Part shown: one piece after another, positions 1 through 6,381 of the stretch
How positions within the stretch are numbered: the stretch's first letter is position 1
How the letters are laid out: each line of letters begins with the position of its first letter
Notes under the pieces: model-generated
The model's database searches: none
Told to the model about the DNA's origin: nothing
Seen by the model: the letters and a program-made list of their open reading frames with translations, nothing else
Made by a program: the position numbers and the translations under genes
Origin: Spirochaetaceae bacterium
GTDB lineage: Bacteria; Spirochaetota; Spirochaetia; SZUA-6; RPPD01
DNA: 6,802 nucleotides
Assembly (NCBI GenBank): GCA_003818675.1
Contig: RPPD01000126.1
Coordinates: 1-6,802, forward strand
Direction of reading: 5' to 3'

Positions 1-1
1 C

Positions 2-1276
2 ACCGAGTATGTTATCTCGCACTATCTGCCCGCACTCTACGGCGATCTGGCAACAGTACCGCTGATTCCGCGGATAACCACTGAAAAGGATTATTTCCAC
101 GATGTGGCCGCGGCAGTGGAAAACACCATGAATACAATAGCATTTGATTACACGGTGCAGTCCCGTTTTGGCACACAATGGTTTCGAAATGCGCTCTGCA
201 ATCTGGCCAGGGCAGTTCCCGCCACAGTAACACTTGAACCAAAAAAGCGTGTAATTGTGACAGGCGCGGGTCCTTCCCTGGAAATGGAGATGGAGACATT
301 AAAGTCCATGAGGAACAACAGGTTCCTCATTGCTACGGATACATCACTTCCGGCCCTGTGTGAAAACAGCATCACGCCAGATTGTGTGATTTCAATTGAT
401 TGCCAGCATATAAGTTATCACCATTTCATGAAGGGTTATCCTGCCAATGTACCGATTGTGCTGGACCTGGCTTCTCCGCCTATTCTCGCGCGCCTTGCAG
501 GCAAGGTCATTTATTTTTTAAGCGGGCATCCATTTCTGCAGTACGTGAGTGCGCATTTGCGCAGATTTCCGTTCCTGGATACATCTGGTGGAAATGTCAG
601 CCATGCCGCGGTATCGCTTGCACTGACTCTGGGCTGCCGGGAACTGTCGCTCTTTGGCATGGATTTTTCCTATCCTCGCGGCAAGACATATTCGCGCGGG
701 ACATACCTGTATACCTACTTTGCCGGAATCCAGAACAGACACCTGCCCGTGGAGTCTCTTTTCGCATCCATGATTTTCAGGAACAACACTGTGGAGACAG
801 ATCATGCAGGTAGCGTGTTGCGGTACACGACTTCGCCTCTTCTGATGTACAGACGGAGGCTTATCTCCCTTCTGCAGGGAACCCGGTCCAGGGTAACGCA
901 TTTCCCGGGGGAAGGCCTGGTTATGGAGCTTTCTCCTGCTGATTCTATTGGCTCAATAGGTGGTGCGGCTGGAAATGAAGAGAAGATAACTCAACTCTTT
1001 GCCGCGGGACCTGCAGCATGTTCTGTTCATGAGTTTTTGGAAGATTATGGAAAATCGGTTGCAGCGCTTCCCAAACCGGAAAATCCCGTAACGAATTATC
1101 TGACAAGGCTTTCCATGAGCGAGCGTGTTTTGTGGATGACACAGTATCCGGCAATGGCTGCTCTTAGAAGCAGGCTTGGGGGCATGGCTGCAGATGCGGC
1201 AAAGCTTCTGTCAAGTGTACGAAAATGGACTCTTGAAAATATCAAGCAGAGTCTCACACGGGCAGTGGAAAAATAA
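2..1276 (+). CDS. DUF115 / MptE-like (Maf-type, MAF_flag10) protein, 5' end outside window
   Basis: The frame is open from base 2 to the TAA at 1274-1276, giving 424 visible residues. The first in-frame start-like codon, GTG at 104, is internal because coding-like sequence continues upstream of it, so the true start is left of the window. Residues below are counted from base 2. A glycine-rich motif GAGPSLE (88-94) is followed by the ATDTSLPAL stretch (about 111-119), the ISID stretch (131-134), and SGGNVSHA (195-202) running into FGMDFSYPRGKTYSRGTY (218-235). This succession is the signature of DUF115 (PF01973). Known relatives are archaeal MptE, which pyrophosphorylates 6-hydroxymethyl-dihydropterin, and bacterial Maf proteins, which glycosylate flagellins. 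In bacteria the Maf role is more likely, but no flagellar or sugar-biosynthesis gene is visible here to decide. About 120 C-terminal residues beyond the core look helical and variable. No signal peptide or TM segment is visible. Family call is firm; function is inferred. Confidence 0.85.
   Translation, partial: TEYVISHYLPALYGDLATVPLIPRITTEKDYFHDVAAAVENTMNTIAFDYTVQSRFGTQWFRNALCNLARAVPATVTLEPKKRVIVTGAGPSLEMEMETLKSMRNNRFLIATDTSLPALCENSITPDCVISIDCQHISYHHFMKGYPANVPIVLDLASPPILARLAGKVIYFLSGHPFLQYVSAHLRRFPFLDTSGGNVSHAAVSLALTLGCRELSLFGMDFSYPRGKTYSRGTYLYTYFAGIQNRHLPVESLFASMIFRNNTVETDHAGSVLRYTTSPLLMYRRRLISLLQGTRSRVTHFPGEGLVMELSPADSIGSIGGAAGNEEKITQLFAAGPAACSVHEFLEDYGKSVAALPKPENPVTNYLTRLSMSERVLWMTQYPAMAALRSRLGGMAADAAKLLSSVRKWTLENIKQSLTRAVEK
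1228..1253 (-). terminator. Weak candidate hairpin just after the MEMO-family stop codon
   Basis: Reading the minus strand directly after the TGA, GACT-CTG-CTTGA-TATTT-TCAAG-AGTC can fold into a 9-bp stem with a 3-nt bulge and a 5-nt loop, followed by a short T run (CATTTTCG). It lies inside the 3' coding end of the convergent DUF115 gene, so coding constraint limits its quality. The stem is AT-rich and the T tract is poor, so it may be a chance fold. No better terminator was seen for the MEMO transcript. Confidence 0.22.
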
Positions 1277-2093
1277 TCCCGGCATAACCCACAAAAGAAT
1301 CTCCCATTGGATATACATCATGGCTTGTGTAATAGGTGAGGAGTTTCCCATTGTGCACTCCCATTTCCCTGGCAAATGAAATGGCCGCCGCTGCTCCTCC
1401 GGCTGAACAGGCCGACATGTCGGCTAATGCGTGTTCTACAGCCTGCATGGCGTCAAGCCTGCAAATGGCGTCCACGACGGTCTTGTCGTTGACTTTTTTA
1501 ACCCAGTCCAATGCCTTCTGCCCGTCACCCATGGGTGAAAATCCATAATTGCTCCCGTAGTGTGTCAGGTCTGTTGATCCAAAGACAATGGTTCTTCGCA
1601 TGAGTTTTTTCGAAGCCGAGAAAATGGCCTTGCCCAACAGAACCGCATCCTGCGATGGAGATGCCCGCAGCCATAGAGCCCTGGCATTGGGGAAGCAGTG
1701 TTTTACCATCGGGAGCTGTATTTCAACGGTGTTGTCCTGATAAATATCCGGAATAATATGGAGTTCTTTTCCAAGAATGGAGAGGAGTTCCAGGTCGGCG
1801 GAAACAGAACCCAGTGGTGTTTCGTATTCATCCTCCTGTGCAGCGAGTATCCCGTCGTCCGGATGGAGGTGTCCGCCGATTATGACACAGGTGTCAATGT
1901 CTGTGCCTGCAGTGAGGAACACCTCAAGCGCGGCTTTGCCTGAAAACTCCCATCCTGCATGGGGGATGACCCCGCCTGCGACGGGAATCTTCCCTGTGTC
2001 AATACTTTTTCCCATCCTGTTAATGGCATCCAGTGTTGCTTTGCGGTCAGGAGGATACCAGCCCGGGGGGAGACTTTGCCGCCTTGTTTTCAT
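1254..2093 (-). CDS. amrB: MEMO1-family protein (AmmeMemoRadiSam system protein B)
   Basis: A 279-residue soluble protein, close to full length for the MEMO family. The start is ATG at 2093, because AGGAG at 2099-2103 lies 5 nt upstream. A GTG one codon earlier (2096) would sit only 2 nt from that site. Counting from the ATG, it shows VIPHAGW (His45), IIGGHLHP (His75/His77), DNTVEIQLP (120-128), GSTDLTHYG (Asp175, His178) and MSACSAGG (Cys229). By family knowledge these match the metal-site positions of human MEMO1 (His49, His81, Cys244) and its Ser-Asp-x-x-His motif, so the site appears intact. The fold is related to extradiol dioxygenases and binds iron or copper. The bacterial substrate is unknown. 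It usually clusters with AMMECR1 and a radical-SAM protein, but neither is in this window. The gene stands alone on the minus strand and its 3' end overlaps the DUF115 gene by 23 bp. Confidence 0.92.
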   Translation of the reverse strand: MKTRRQSLPPGWYPPDRKATLDAINRMGKSIDTGKIPVAGGVIPHAGWEFSGKAALEVFLTAGTDIDTCVIIGGHLHPDDGILAAQEDEYETPLGSVSADLELLSILGKELHIIPDIYQDNTVEIQLPMVKHCFPNARALWLRASPSQDAVLLGKAIFSASKKLMRRTIVFGSTDLTHYGSNYGFSPMGDGQKALDWVKKVNDKTVVDAICRLDAMQAVEHALADMSACSAGGAAAAISFAREMGVHNGKLLTYYTSHDVYPMGDSFVGYAGIIFPLPV

Positions 2094-2098
2094 CACTT

Positions 2099-2103
2099 CT
2101 CCT
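2099..2103 (-). promoter_or_regulatory. Ribosome binding site fixing the MEMO-family start
   Basis: AGGAG on the minus strand, 5 nt before ATG 2093. The spacing selects this ATG over the adjacent in-frame GTG at 2096. Confidence 0.75.
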
Positions 2104-2109
2104 GTTTAA

Positions 2110-2138
2110 ACTATATCAAAGCATTGAAAAATTGTACA
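2110..2138 (-). promoter_or_regulatory. Candidate promoter for the MEMO-family gene
   Basis: On the minus strand, TGTACA (2138-2133, 4 of 6 to TTGACA) is separated by 17 nt from TATAGT (2115-2110, 5 of 6 to TATAAT). The predicted transcription start, near 2103, would leave a leader of only about 10 nt beginning at the Shine-Dalgarno sequence. The spacing is ideal but the -35 is only fair. It was found by eye against the sigma-70 consensus. Confidence 0.45.
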
Positions 2139-2148
2139 GAAATGCTTT
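2118..2148. repeat. 8-bp inverted repeat between divergent promoters (possible operator)
   Basis: AAAGCATT (2118-2125) and AATGCTTT (2141-2148) are perfect inverted copies separated by 15 nt, with arm centres about 23 bp apart. The left arm falls in the spacer of the candidate MEMO promoter. The right arm overlaps the candidate -35 of the rightward gene. That placement would suit a dimeric regulator acting on both promoters, but an AT-rich region of this size can yield such a repeat by chance. No regulator gene is adjacent. Confidence 0.35.
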
Positions 2149-2175
2149 TCAAATCCACCTGAAAGCGGCTATAAT
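2146..2175 (+). promoter_or_regulatory. Candidate promoter for the degenerate-GGDEF gene, abutting its start codon
   Basis: A perfect TATAAT (2170-2175) touches the ATG at 2176. A weak -35, TTTTCA (2146-2151, 4 of 6), lies 18 nt upstream. Transcription would be expected to begin near 2182, which is the A of the second in-frame ATG (2182-2184). No convincing Shine-Dalgarno sequence precedes either ATG. If this promoter is real, the message would be leaderless and start at ATG 2182. Confidence 0.45.
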
Positions 2176-3627
2176 ATGATCATGGAAAATCAAAAAAGGC
2201 ATATTATAACCGGTTATGCGCTTTTCAGCCTTTTTTTTCTGGGAGGGCTTTTTGCCTACACGCTTTTTCGCCTAAACCTGTTTTCTATCGAAAATTCCAC
2301 ATCTGTTGAAACGGTTCTTGAAAGCCTTAAGAACAGCAGTGCTGATATTTATAAGCGCACTGGCTCCTTTGATAATCCTGAAATGGACACCCTCTTTAAA
2401 GCCAGCCTTGAGAACCAGCCGCGGGTGCTTTCCATAGTGCTCTATTCCAAAGTCAAAAACATCATATACAAGGCAGTTGGAAAATCCAAGCTTTATCTGG
2501 ATAATGCTTTTAGCGGGAATTACAGTTCTGCCCCTGTCTATAATACTCCATTTGGAACAAACATTATGGAGAAACAATTTGCTATTGTCCATAATGAACA
2601 GAATGTTCCACTGGTATTGGGTGTGGTTTACATTGATTTGAGCATCAAGGATATGCATGCAATTTTGTGGGAAGTCTTTTATATTCTTGCGGGATTTTTC
2701 GGCATGACCCTGATATTGATTGTAATACTGGCAGTTTTTGCCCGGTCCAAGGCAGTAGTTACTGACCATGATGTAAGCGCGCGAACAGACTCAAGAGTCC
2801 ACAGGCACGGGGATTCTCTGGTCCTGGAGGATGCCAGGGACACCTTTGAGGAAGATTTTGCATTTCCCGATATAACAGGACTGCCGGATGACAGGATCAT
2901 GTCTTCGCATAACAGGCAGGGGCCTGTTATGGAGGAACATGTAGAAGAAAGTGTTTCAGATGAGGAAATCTCTTCATCAGGGGATTTCCCGGATATCAGC
3001 GAGGAAGTGATTTCAGACACATTTGGATCGGGAAAGGGTCCTGACTTGCCTGCTTTGGATGATCATGATGCCAGTGATGCAGTCCTGCCGCCTTTGGATG
3101 AACCTGTCCCCCAAAAACCAGGCAAGAACAGTTCTGCATTGTACAACGAGGATACTGGTCTTGTAAAACCTGTTTTCCTCAAAGAGCGTCTGCAGGCCGA
3201 GATTGAGCGTTCCGCGCAGTTTGACGAGGATCTCTCGCTTGTTGTTGTTGGAGTTGCAGGCCAGGAATATTCAAGTGAGGTTTTGAAAAAACTCGCCAAT
3301 ATCGTGCACAATCATTTCACATTTCACGACCTGGCTTTTGAGTACTCGGGCACGCGCAACAGGATAGGATGCGCTGTGCTGGCCCCTGATGTTGATCTGG
3401 ACAAGACAAGCCGCACCTGTGCGCTGTTTCAGGCTGACTGCAGGAAGCTTGGACTGGAAACGGCTATCGGAATCAGTTCAAGAAACGGGCGGATCATCAG
3501 CCCCGATTCAATGCTGGAAGAAGCACAGGCTGCACAGGAAAAAGCCCTGGTTGGCGGAGCTGGCAGCAACAAGATCGTGGCCTTCAGAAGCGATCCTGAC
3601 AAATACCGCAAAATCATTTCCACATAG
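2176..3627 (+). CDS. Two-TM membrane protein with acidic linker and catalytically degenerate GGDEF domain
   Basis: A 483-residue protein. TM1 spans about residues 11-31, an extracytoplasmic segment about 32-165 (small sensor-like, no family recognised), and TM2 about 166-188. A low-complexity acidic Asp/Glu/Ser/Pro-rich linker spans about 195-320 and a GGDEF-like fold about 323-475. The fold is recognised from NEDTGL (325-330, the usual DxLTGLxNR start), the LSLVVVGV strand (353-360), LGLETAIGIS (425-434) and the end EEAQAAQEKALVGGAGSNKI (448-467), which matches the AD-ALYxAKxxGRNR end of the family. At the active loop, residues 391-395 read SGTRN instead of GGDEF, and the metal Asp after the first strand is missing (VGVAG). 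It therefore should not make cyclic di-GMP. It may bind a nucleotide or act as a scaffold. The start is ATG 2176 or 2182; both precede TM1, and the promoter position favours 2182. It is monocistronic, ending at a strong terminator. Confidence 0.8.
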   Translation: MIMENQKRHIITGYALFSLFFLGGLFAYTLFRLNLFSIENSTSVETVLESLKNSSADIYKRTGSFDNPEMDTLFKASLENQPRVLSIVLYSKVKNIIYKAVGKSKLYLDNAFSGNYSSAPVYNTPFGTNIMEKQFAIVHNEQNVPLVLGVVYIDLSIKDMHAILWEVFYILAGFFGMTLILIVILAVFARSKAVVTDHDVSARTDSRVHRHGDSLVLEDARDTFEEDFAFPDITGLPDDRIMSSHNRQGPVMEEHVEESVSDEEISSSGDFPDISEEVISDTFGSGKGPDLPALDDHDASDAVLPPLDEPVPQKPGKNSSALYNEDTGLVKPVFLKERLQAEIERSAQFDEDLSLVVVGVAGQEYSSEVLKKLANIVHNHFTFHDLAFEYSGTRNRIGCAVLAPDVDLDKTSRTCALFQADCRKLGLETAIGISSRNGRIISPDSMLEEAQAAQEKALVGGAGSNKIVAFRSDPDKYRKIIST

Positions 3628-3696
3628 GGTGTCTTGCAATTATCTAATTGAAAAATGATCTCTTGTGGGACTACATGTACATTAATCATGCTGGAA

Positions 3697-3732
3697 AAAA
3701 AGGCTGCCTGTGAAAGGCAGCCTTTTTATTTT
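3697..3732. terminator. Strong bidirectional Rho-independent terminator
   Basis: AGGCTGCCT (3701-3709), a GTGAA loop and AGGCAGCCT (3715-3723) form a perfect 9-bp GC-rich stem. Four flanking A-T pairs (3697-3700 with 3724-3727) can extend it. It is followed by TTTTTATTTT on the plus strand and, because seven A residues precede it, by a T run on the minus strand too. It lies 73 nt past the stop of the rightward degenerate-GGDEF gene and 32 nt past the stop of the leftward DUF4340 gene, so it can end both convergent transcripts. Confidence 0.92.
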
Positions 3733-3755
3733 ATGGCAACTTCTTTTGATGTAAA

Positions 3756-4769
3756 TTACTGCTGCGCCGGTTGTGGCTGTTCCACAAGCGATTCAAGCTT
3801 TGGCAGCACTCTATTAATGTTCCAGGCCATTACTGAATACACGGAGGGATTGATTTTATCGGTCACGTATACAACAGCATTATTCTCACGGCTGTATCCT
3901 ACAACTGCAATAGTATAGGTTTTCCCTCCGTTCAAGCTCAAGGTAATTTCCGCGAGCGGCAAAGACAGGCTTAAAGACAAGCCCTTGGTGTCAAGCACAA
4001 TGTCCTCGTTGTTAAAGTTGATCACGTTATACAGAAGGTCGGTAATTCTGGCTTGTGAAATCTGGAGCGTGGAGTTGCCGTGAAGTGCATATGACGGCTT
4101 ACCGTCCTTGATTGTCTGAAAAACAGTATAATTCTGCGGGCTGTGCCAGTTTACGAGGTCAAGGTTGCCTGACTGGTCAAAGCCAAGTATGGAACGCACG
4201 GATATTTTGTCTATCTCTCCCACCTTGATGTCCTGCGGGATCATGGCATGATTGATCCATTCTCTTGTCTTTGAGGAATACATAAGGCGGTCTACAGTCT
4301 GTATCACCTGATCCTTGCCTGCAATACGGACAAACTGTGACACTCCATCTTCAGCGGACTTGCCAAGATAGATGTCTATGACAGTCCCTTTTGCGTCAGA
4401 CAATACAACATGTGTGGCTGATTTATCATCCACGGCATACTGTTCCCAGTTTTCCTTTTTCTCTGTGGCTATCCTGCTCTTTCTTGTACCAGTGATGCTG
4501 CCTGCAAGGCCGTCTATTGCATCTTTGGAACCAGGCAGGGTTATGCCGTCCTTGATTATATCCCATTCCGAATCATGCTTGGTAAACTCAATTGAACCAT
4601 CTTTGTCTGTAAGTGTGATTTTCTGCACTTCGGCTTTGTCTGTCTGTGCAAAAAGAGGTTCGGCCTGAGAGGCATATGTGATTGACCTCGTGATGATTCC
4701 TATCACGAATAGAAGCACCAGGACACCTAAAACTGCTCCCAATGCTTTTACCTTTTCCTTGAAATTCAT
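3756..4769 (-). CDS. DUF4340 domain-containing membrane-anchored protein
   Basis: A 337-residue protein. The start is ATG 4769 with AGGAG (4779-4783) 9 nt upstream. The frame stays open further upstream to 4844, but that would overlap the preceding gene and lacks such a site. It has one N-terminal TM (about 8-28) after a Lys-rich start, so the rest (about 30-337) faces outside the cytoplasm. DUF4340 hallmarks include DSEWDI (66-71), TGTRKSRIA (93-101), the IDIYLGKSAEDG strand-turn (131-142) and QFVRIAGKDQVIQTVDRL (145-162). The protein ends in a Pro/Gln-rich tail. The biochemical role of DUF4340 is unknown. In many bacteria it follows a GldG-type protein and ABC-2 permease, as here, where it begins 22 bp after the GldG-family stop. 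It is probably an extracytoplasmic partner of that transporter. No cysteine lipobox is visible, so it is anchored by its TM rather than by lipid. Confidence 0.88.
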   Translation of the reverse strand: MNFKEKVKALGAVLGVLVLLFVIGIITRSITYASQAEPLFAQTDKAEVQKITLTDKDGSIEFTKHDSEWDIIKDGITLPGSKDAIDGLAGSITGTRKSRIATEKKENWEQYAVDDKSATHVVLSDAKGTVIDIYLGKSAEDGVSQFVRIAGKDQVIQTVDRLMYSSKTREWINHAMIPQDIKVGEIDKISVRSILGFDQSGNLDLVNWHSPQNYTVFQTIKDGKPSYALHGNSTLQISQARITDLLYNVINFNNEDIVLDTKGLSLSLSLPLAEITLSLNGGKTYTIAVVGYSRENNAVVYVTDKINPSVYSVMAWNINRVLPKLESLVEQPQPAQQ

Positions 4770-4778
4770 ATATCTAAA

Positions 4779-4783
4779 CTCCT
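4779..4783 (-). promoter_or_regulatory. Ribosome binding site fixing the DUF4340 start
   Basis: AGGAG within GGGAAGGAG on the minus strand, 9 nt before ATG 4769, in the 22-bp gap after the GldG-family stop codon. It argues against the longer frame starting at 4844. Confidence 0.75.
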
Positions 4784-4791
4784 TCCCTGTA

Positions 4792-6369
4792 CTATTCTGT
4801 CCTGGCTTTTTTCTTTCTGAGTAAATATCTGACCACGCCTGCAATTATCACGGCAAGGGGAATTACCACCAGGTTGAAATAAATGGCGAAGTTCTTCGCC
4901 GCATCCCGCGGTCCGTCCTCCTGTATTTTGCCAAGTGATGTGTCACGGTTTGCACGGGTTTTTATGCTGATGATGTCCGGTGAGTTTGTGAGCCAGATGA
5001 GGCTGGTCATGAAAAAATTGATATTATACTGCAAACTCTGCATGTATTGTGGCATCTGTTGGGCAACTCCCTGGAGCCGCTGGAAATTTATGAATTCAGA
5101 GTTGCCTGAAACCATGATACGGGCCTGTGGATTGCTCCTGGCAATTATCTCTGCAGGCACTGGCGCGGGTTTGTCTTTGAAAAAACTCGGTAGCTCACCT
5201 GATAGCGTGGCTATAAGCGTGGCCTGGGCCTTGGATTCTGAATTGACAGCGTACATCTGGGAGGTCGTCTGGGGATCAAGGGTACTCTGGTTCTTGATGC
5301 GTACCGCGTACGGTGATGTTGCGACCAAACTCTCTGCCTTGACGCCATCAGGTGCCACAAGGTCTATTGGAGAAGGCCAGAAGAAAATCATGCCCTGAAA
5401 GTTGGTTGTAAGGGGATTATTCTTGGATGCAAAATCACCAAAGGTCTGGAACCAGTAGTTGTAAAAGCCAACCTCGTCAATATAAAGCGCTATTGGAGGA
5501 TTGGCTGCTTCCATTACCATCTCTGAGGATATTTTAGCTCCGTATGTTTCAAGCATTTTTAATATTGCTGAATTCTCTACTGGAAGCGCGAATATCTGGC
5601 CTTCGCCCTCGAGAATCTGAACGCCTTCAACCGCGAAAAAGGCCTTTCCGCCGCGCATGATATACTGGTCAATATAAAATAGATCTGCTTCAGTCCATTC
5701 TGCGCCGCCAAGTACAAAAACGGAGTCAACCTCCTGGGGGATTTCCTGGCCAGGCAGAAGATTTGCCACCTCAAAGCCTGTCTGCTCTATCATCTGCTGA
5801 ATTACAGATGGATCATGTTTTTGGCTGCCCAGCAGCAGGCCGATTTTTCTGGTTTTGTTCTCTACAAATGCCTGTATTCTCATGGTGAGGTTGTACTCAA
5901 GGTCTTCAATGGCCAGCACCCTGGGAATCGGAGCCACCTTGTCCTGGTATTCCAACAGCAGGCCTGAATAGGCAGTGAAGCTTTTCTCCGCGTCCCGTCC
6001 TTCGCTCTGGTTTTCCTTCCATGAAGGTATTCCATATTTTTCTGCGGTCTGGGCTGCTTTTTCGTCTGCAACAGGATCAACAATAGTGAGCGTCACCATG
6101 CCGTTTGATTTGGCAGCATACTCTGAAAGCACATCTTCAATCTGCCTGAATACAGTGCTGACATTTTTCAGTTTCTGCGCGAGGAAATAGGTAATACGCA
6201 CGGGTTCCTTGAGGCTTCTCATGACCCTGATGGATCCCCCCTGGATCGTGAACACCTTGTTCTCCGTGATATCAAGACGGGCTGAGAAAACCTCGCTGTT
6301 AAGTGCTGCCATTAAGAAAATGGCAATAACAATCGATGTGATTATAATTGTCTGTTTTTTTCGTTCCAT
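4792..6369 (-). CDS. GldG-family protein (ABC-type auxiliary/transport component)
   Basis: A 525-residue protein starting at ATG 6369, with AGGGAG 6 nt upstream. It has an N-terminal TM (about 7-24), a large extracytoplasmic region, and a C-terminal TM (about 495-516) followed by a basic RKKKAR tail. Just after TM1 comes LDITENKVFTI (32-42), the FDLTxxKxYTLS-like signature of GldG and related proteins. EPVRITYFL (55-63), a segment around 68-100 (IEDVLSEYAAK...VTLTIVDP) and the KIGLLLG strand (175-181) match the family's N-terminal and middle (PF09822-type) domains. GldG is known from Bacteroidota gliding motility, where it works with GldA and GldF. Similar cassettes occur in many non-gliding bacteria with unknown substrates. 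It sits 12 bp after the permease gene and 22 bp before the DUF4340 gene, so it is translated from the same operon mRNA. No catalytic motif was recognised; it is probably the extracytoplasmic domain partner of the permease. Confidence 0.9.
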   Translation of the reverse strand: MERKKQTIIITSIVIAIFLMAALNSEVFSARLDITENKVFTIQGGSIRVMRSLKEPVRITYFLAQKLKNVSTVFRQIEDVLSEYAAKSNGMVTLTIVDPVADEKAAQTAEKYGIPSWKENQSEGRDAEKSFTAYSGLLLEYQDKVAPIPRVLAIEDLEYNLTMRIQAFVENKTRKIGLLLGSQKHDPSVIQQMIEQTGFEVANLLPGQEIPQEVDSVFVLGGAEWTEADLFYIDQYIMRGGKAFFAVEGVQILEGEGQIFALPVENSAILKMLETYGAKISSEMVMEAANPPIALYIDEVGFYNYWFQTFGDFASKNNPLTTNFQGMIFFWPSPIDLVAPDGVKAESLVATSPYAVRIKNQSTLDPQTTSQMYAVNSESKAQATLIATLSGELPSFFKDKPAPVPAEIIARSNPQARIMVSGNSEFINFQRLQGVAQQMPQYMQSLQYNINFFMTSLIWLTNSPDIISIKTRANRDTSLGKIQEDGPRDAAKNFAIYFNLVVIPLAVIIAGVVRYLLRKKKARTE

Positions 6370-6375
6370 GAAAGT

Positions 6376-6381
6376 CTCCCT
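6376..6381 (-). promoter_or_regulatory. Ribosome binding site for the GldG-family gene
   Basis: AGGGAG on the minus strand, 6 nt before ATG 6369. It fills the 12-bp gap after the permease stop codon, consistent with tightly coupled translation. Confidence 0.7.

Noticed and set aside
518..901. Minus-strand frame of 127 codons inside the DUF115 gene.
   Set aside because: It lies wholly antisense to a well-recognised coding region, with Cys/Arg-rich composition and no domain; it is a frame shadow.
2231..2238. Run of eight T residues in the TM1 coding region of the degenerate-GGDEF gene, a possible phase-variation tract.
   Set aside because: It encodes ordinary Leu-Phe-Phe codons in a hydrophobic helix, is short for slipped-strand switching, and the frame is intact. 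T runs are common in TM-coding AT-rich DNA.
3637..3682. Small palindromes in the convergent intergenic region: CAATTA-TC-TAATTG (3637-3650) and TACATGTA/ATGTACAT (3672-3682).
   Set aside because: They are AT-rich, short, have too tight a loop for a stable hairpin, and lie in a 3' region already explained by the strong terminator.
3655..3918. Plus-strand frame of 87 codons across the terminator.
   Set aside because: It runs through the terminator hairpin and antisense to the DUF4340 gene, is Cys-rich and low-quality, and has no recognisable domain or RBS.
4770..4844. N-terminal extension of the DUF4340 protein by 25 residues.
   Set aside because: It would overlap the GldG-family gene by 53 bp, is polar and unlike an export start, and the strong RBS at 4779-4783 points to ATG 4769.
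6355..6361. A AAA AAA heptamer in frame at codons 3-5 of the GldG-family gene, resembling a -1 frameshift site.
   Set aside because: A -1 shift there meets a stop within a few codons, so it would make no product. No stimulatory structure was seen; the run is explained by the Lys-Lys start of a membrane protein.
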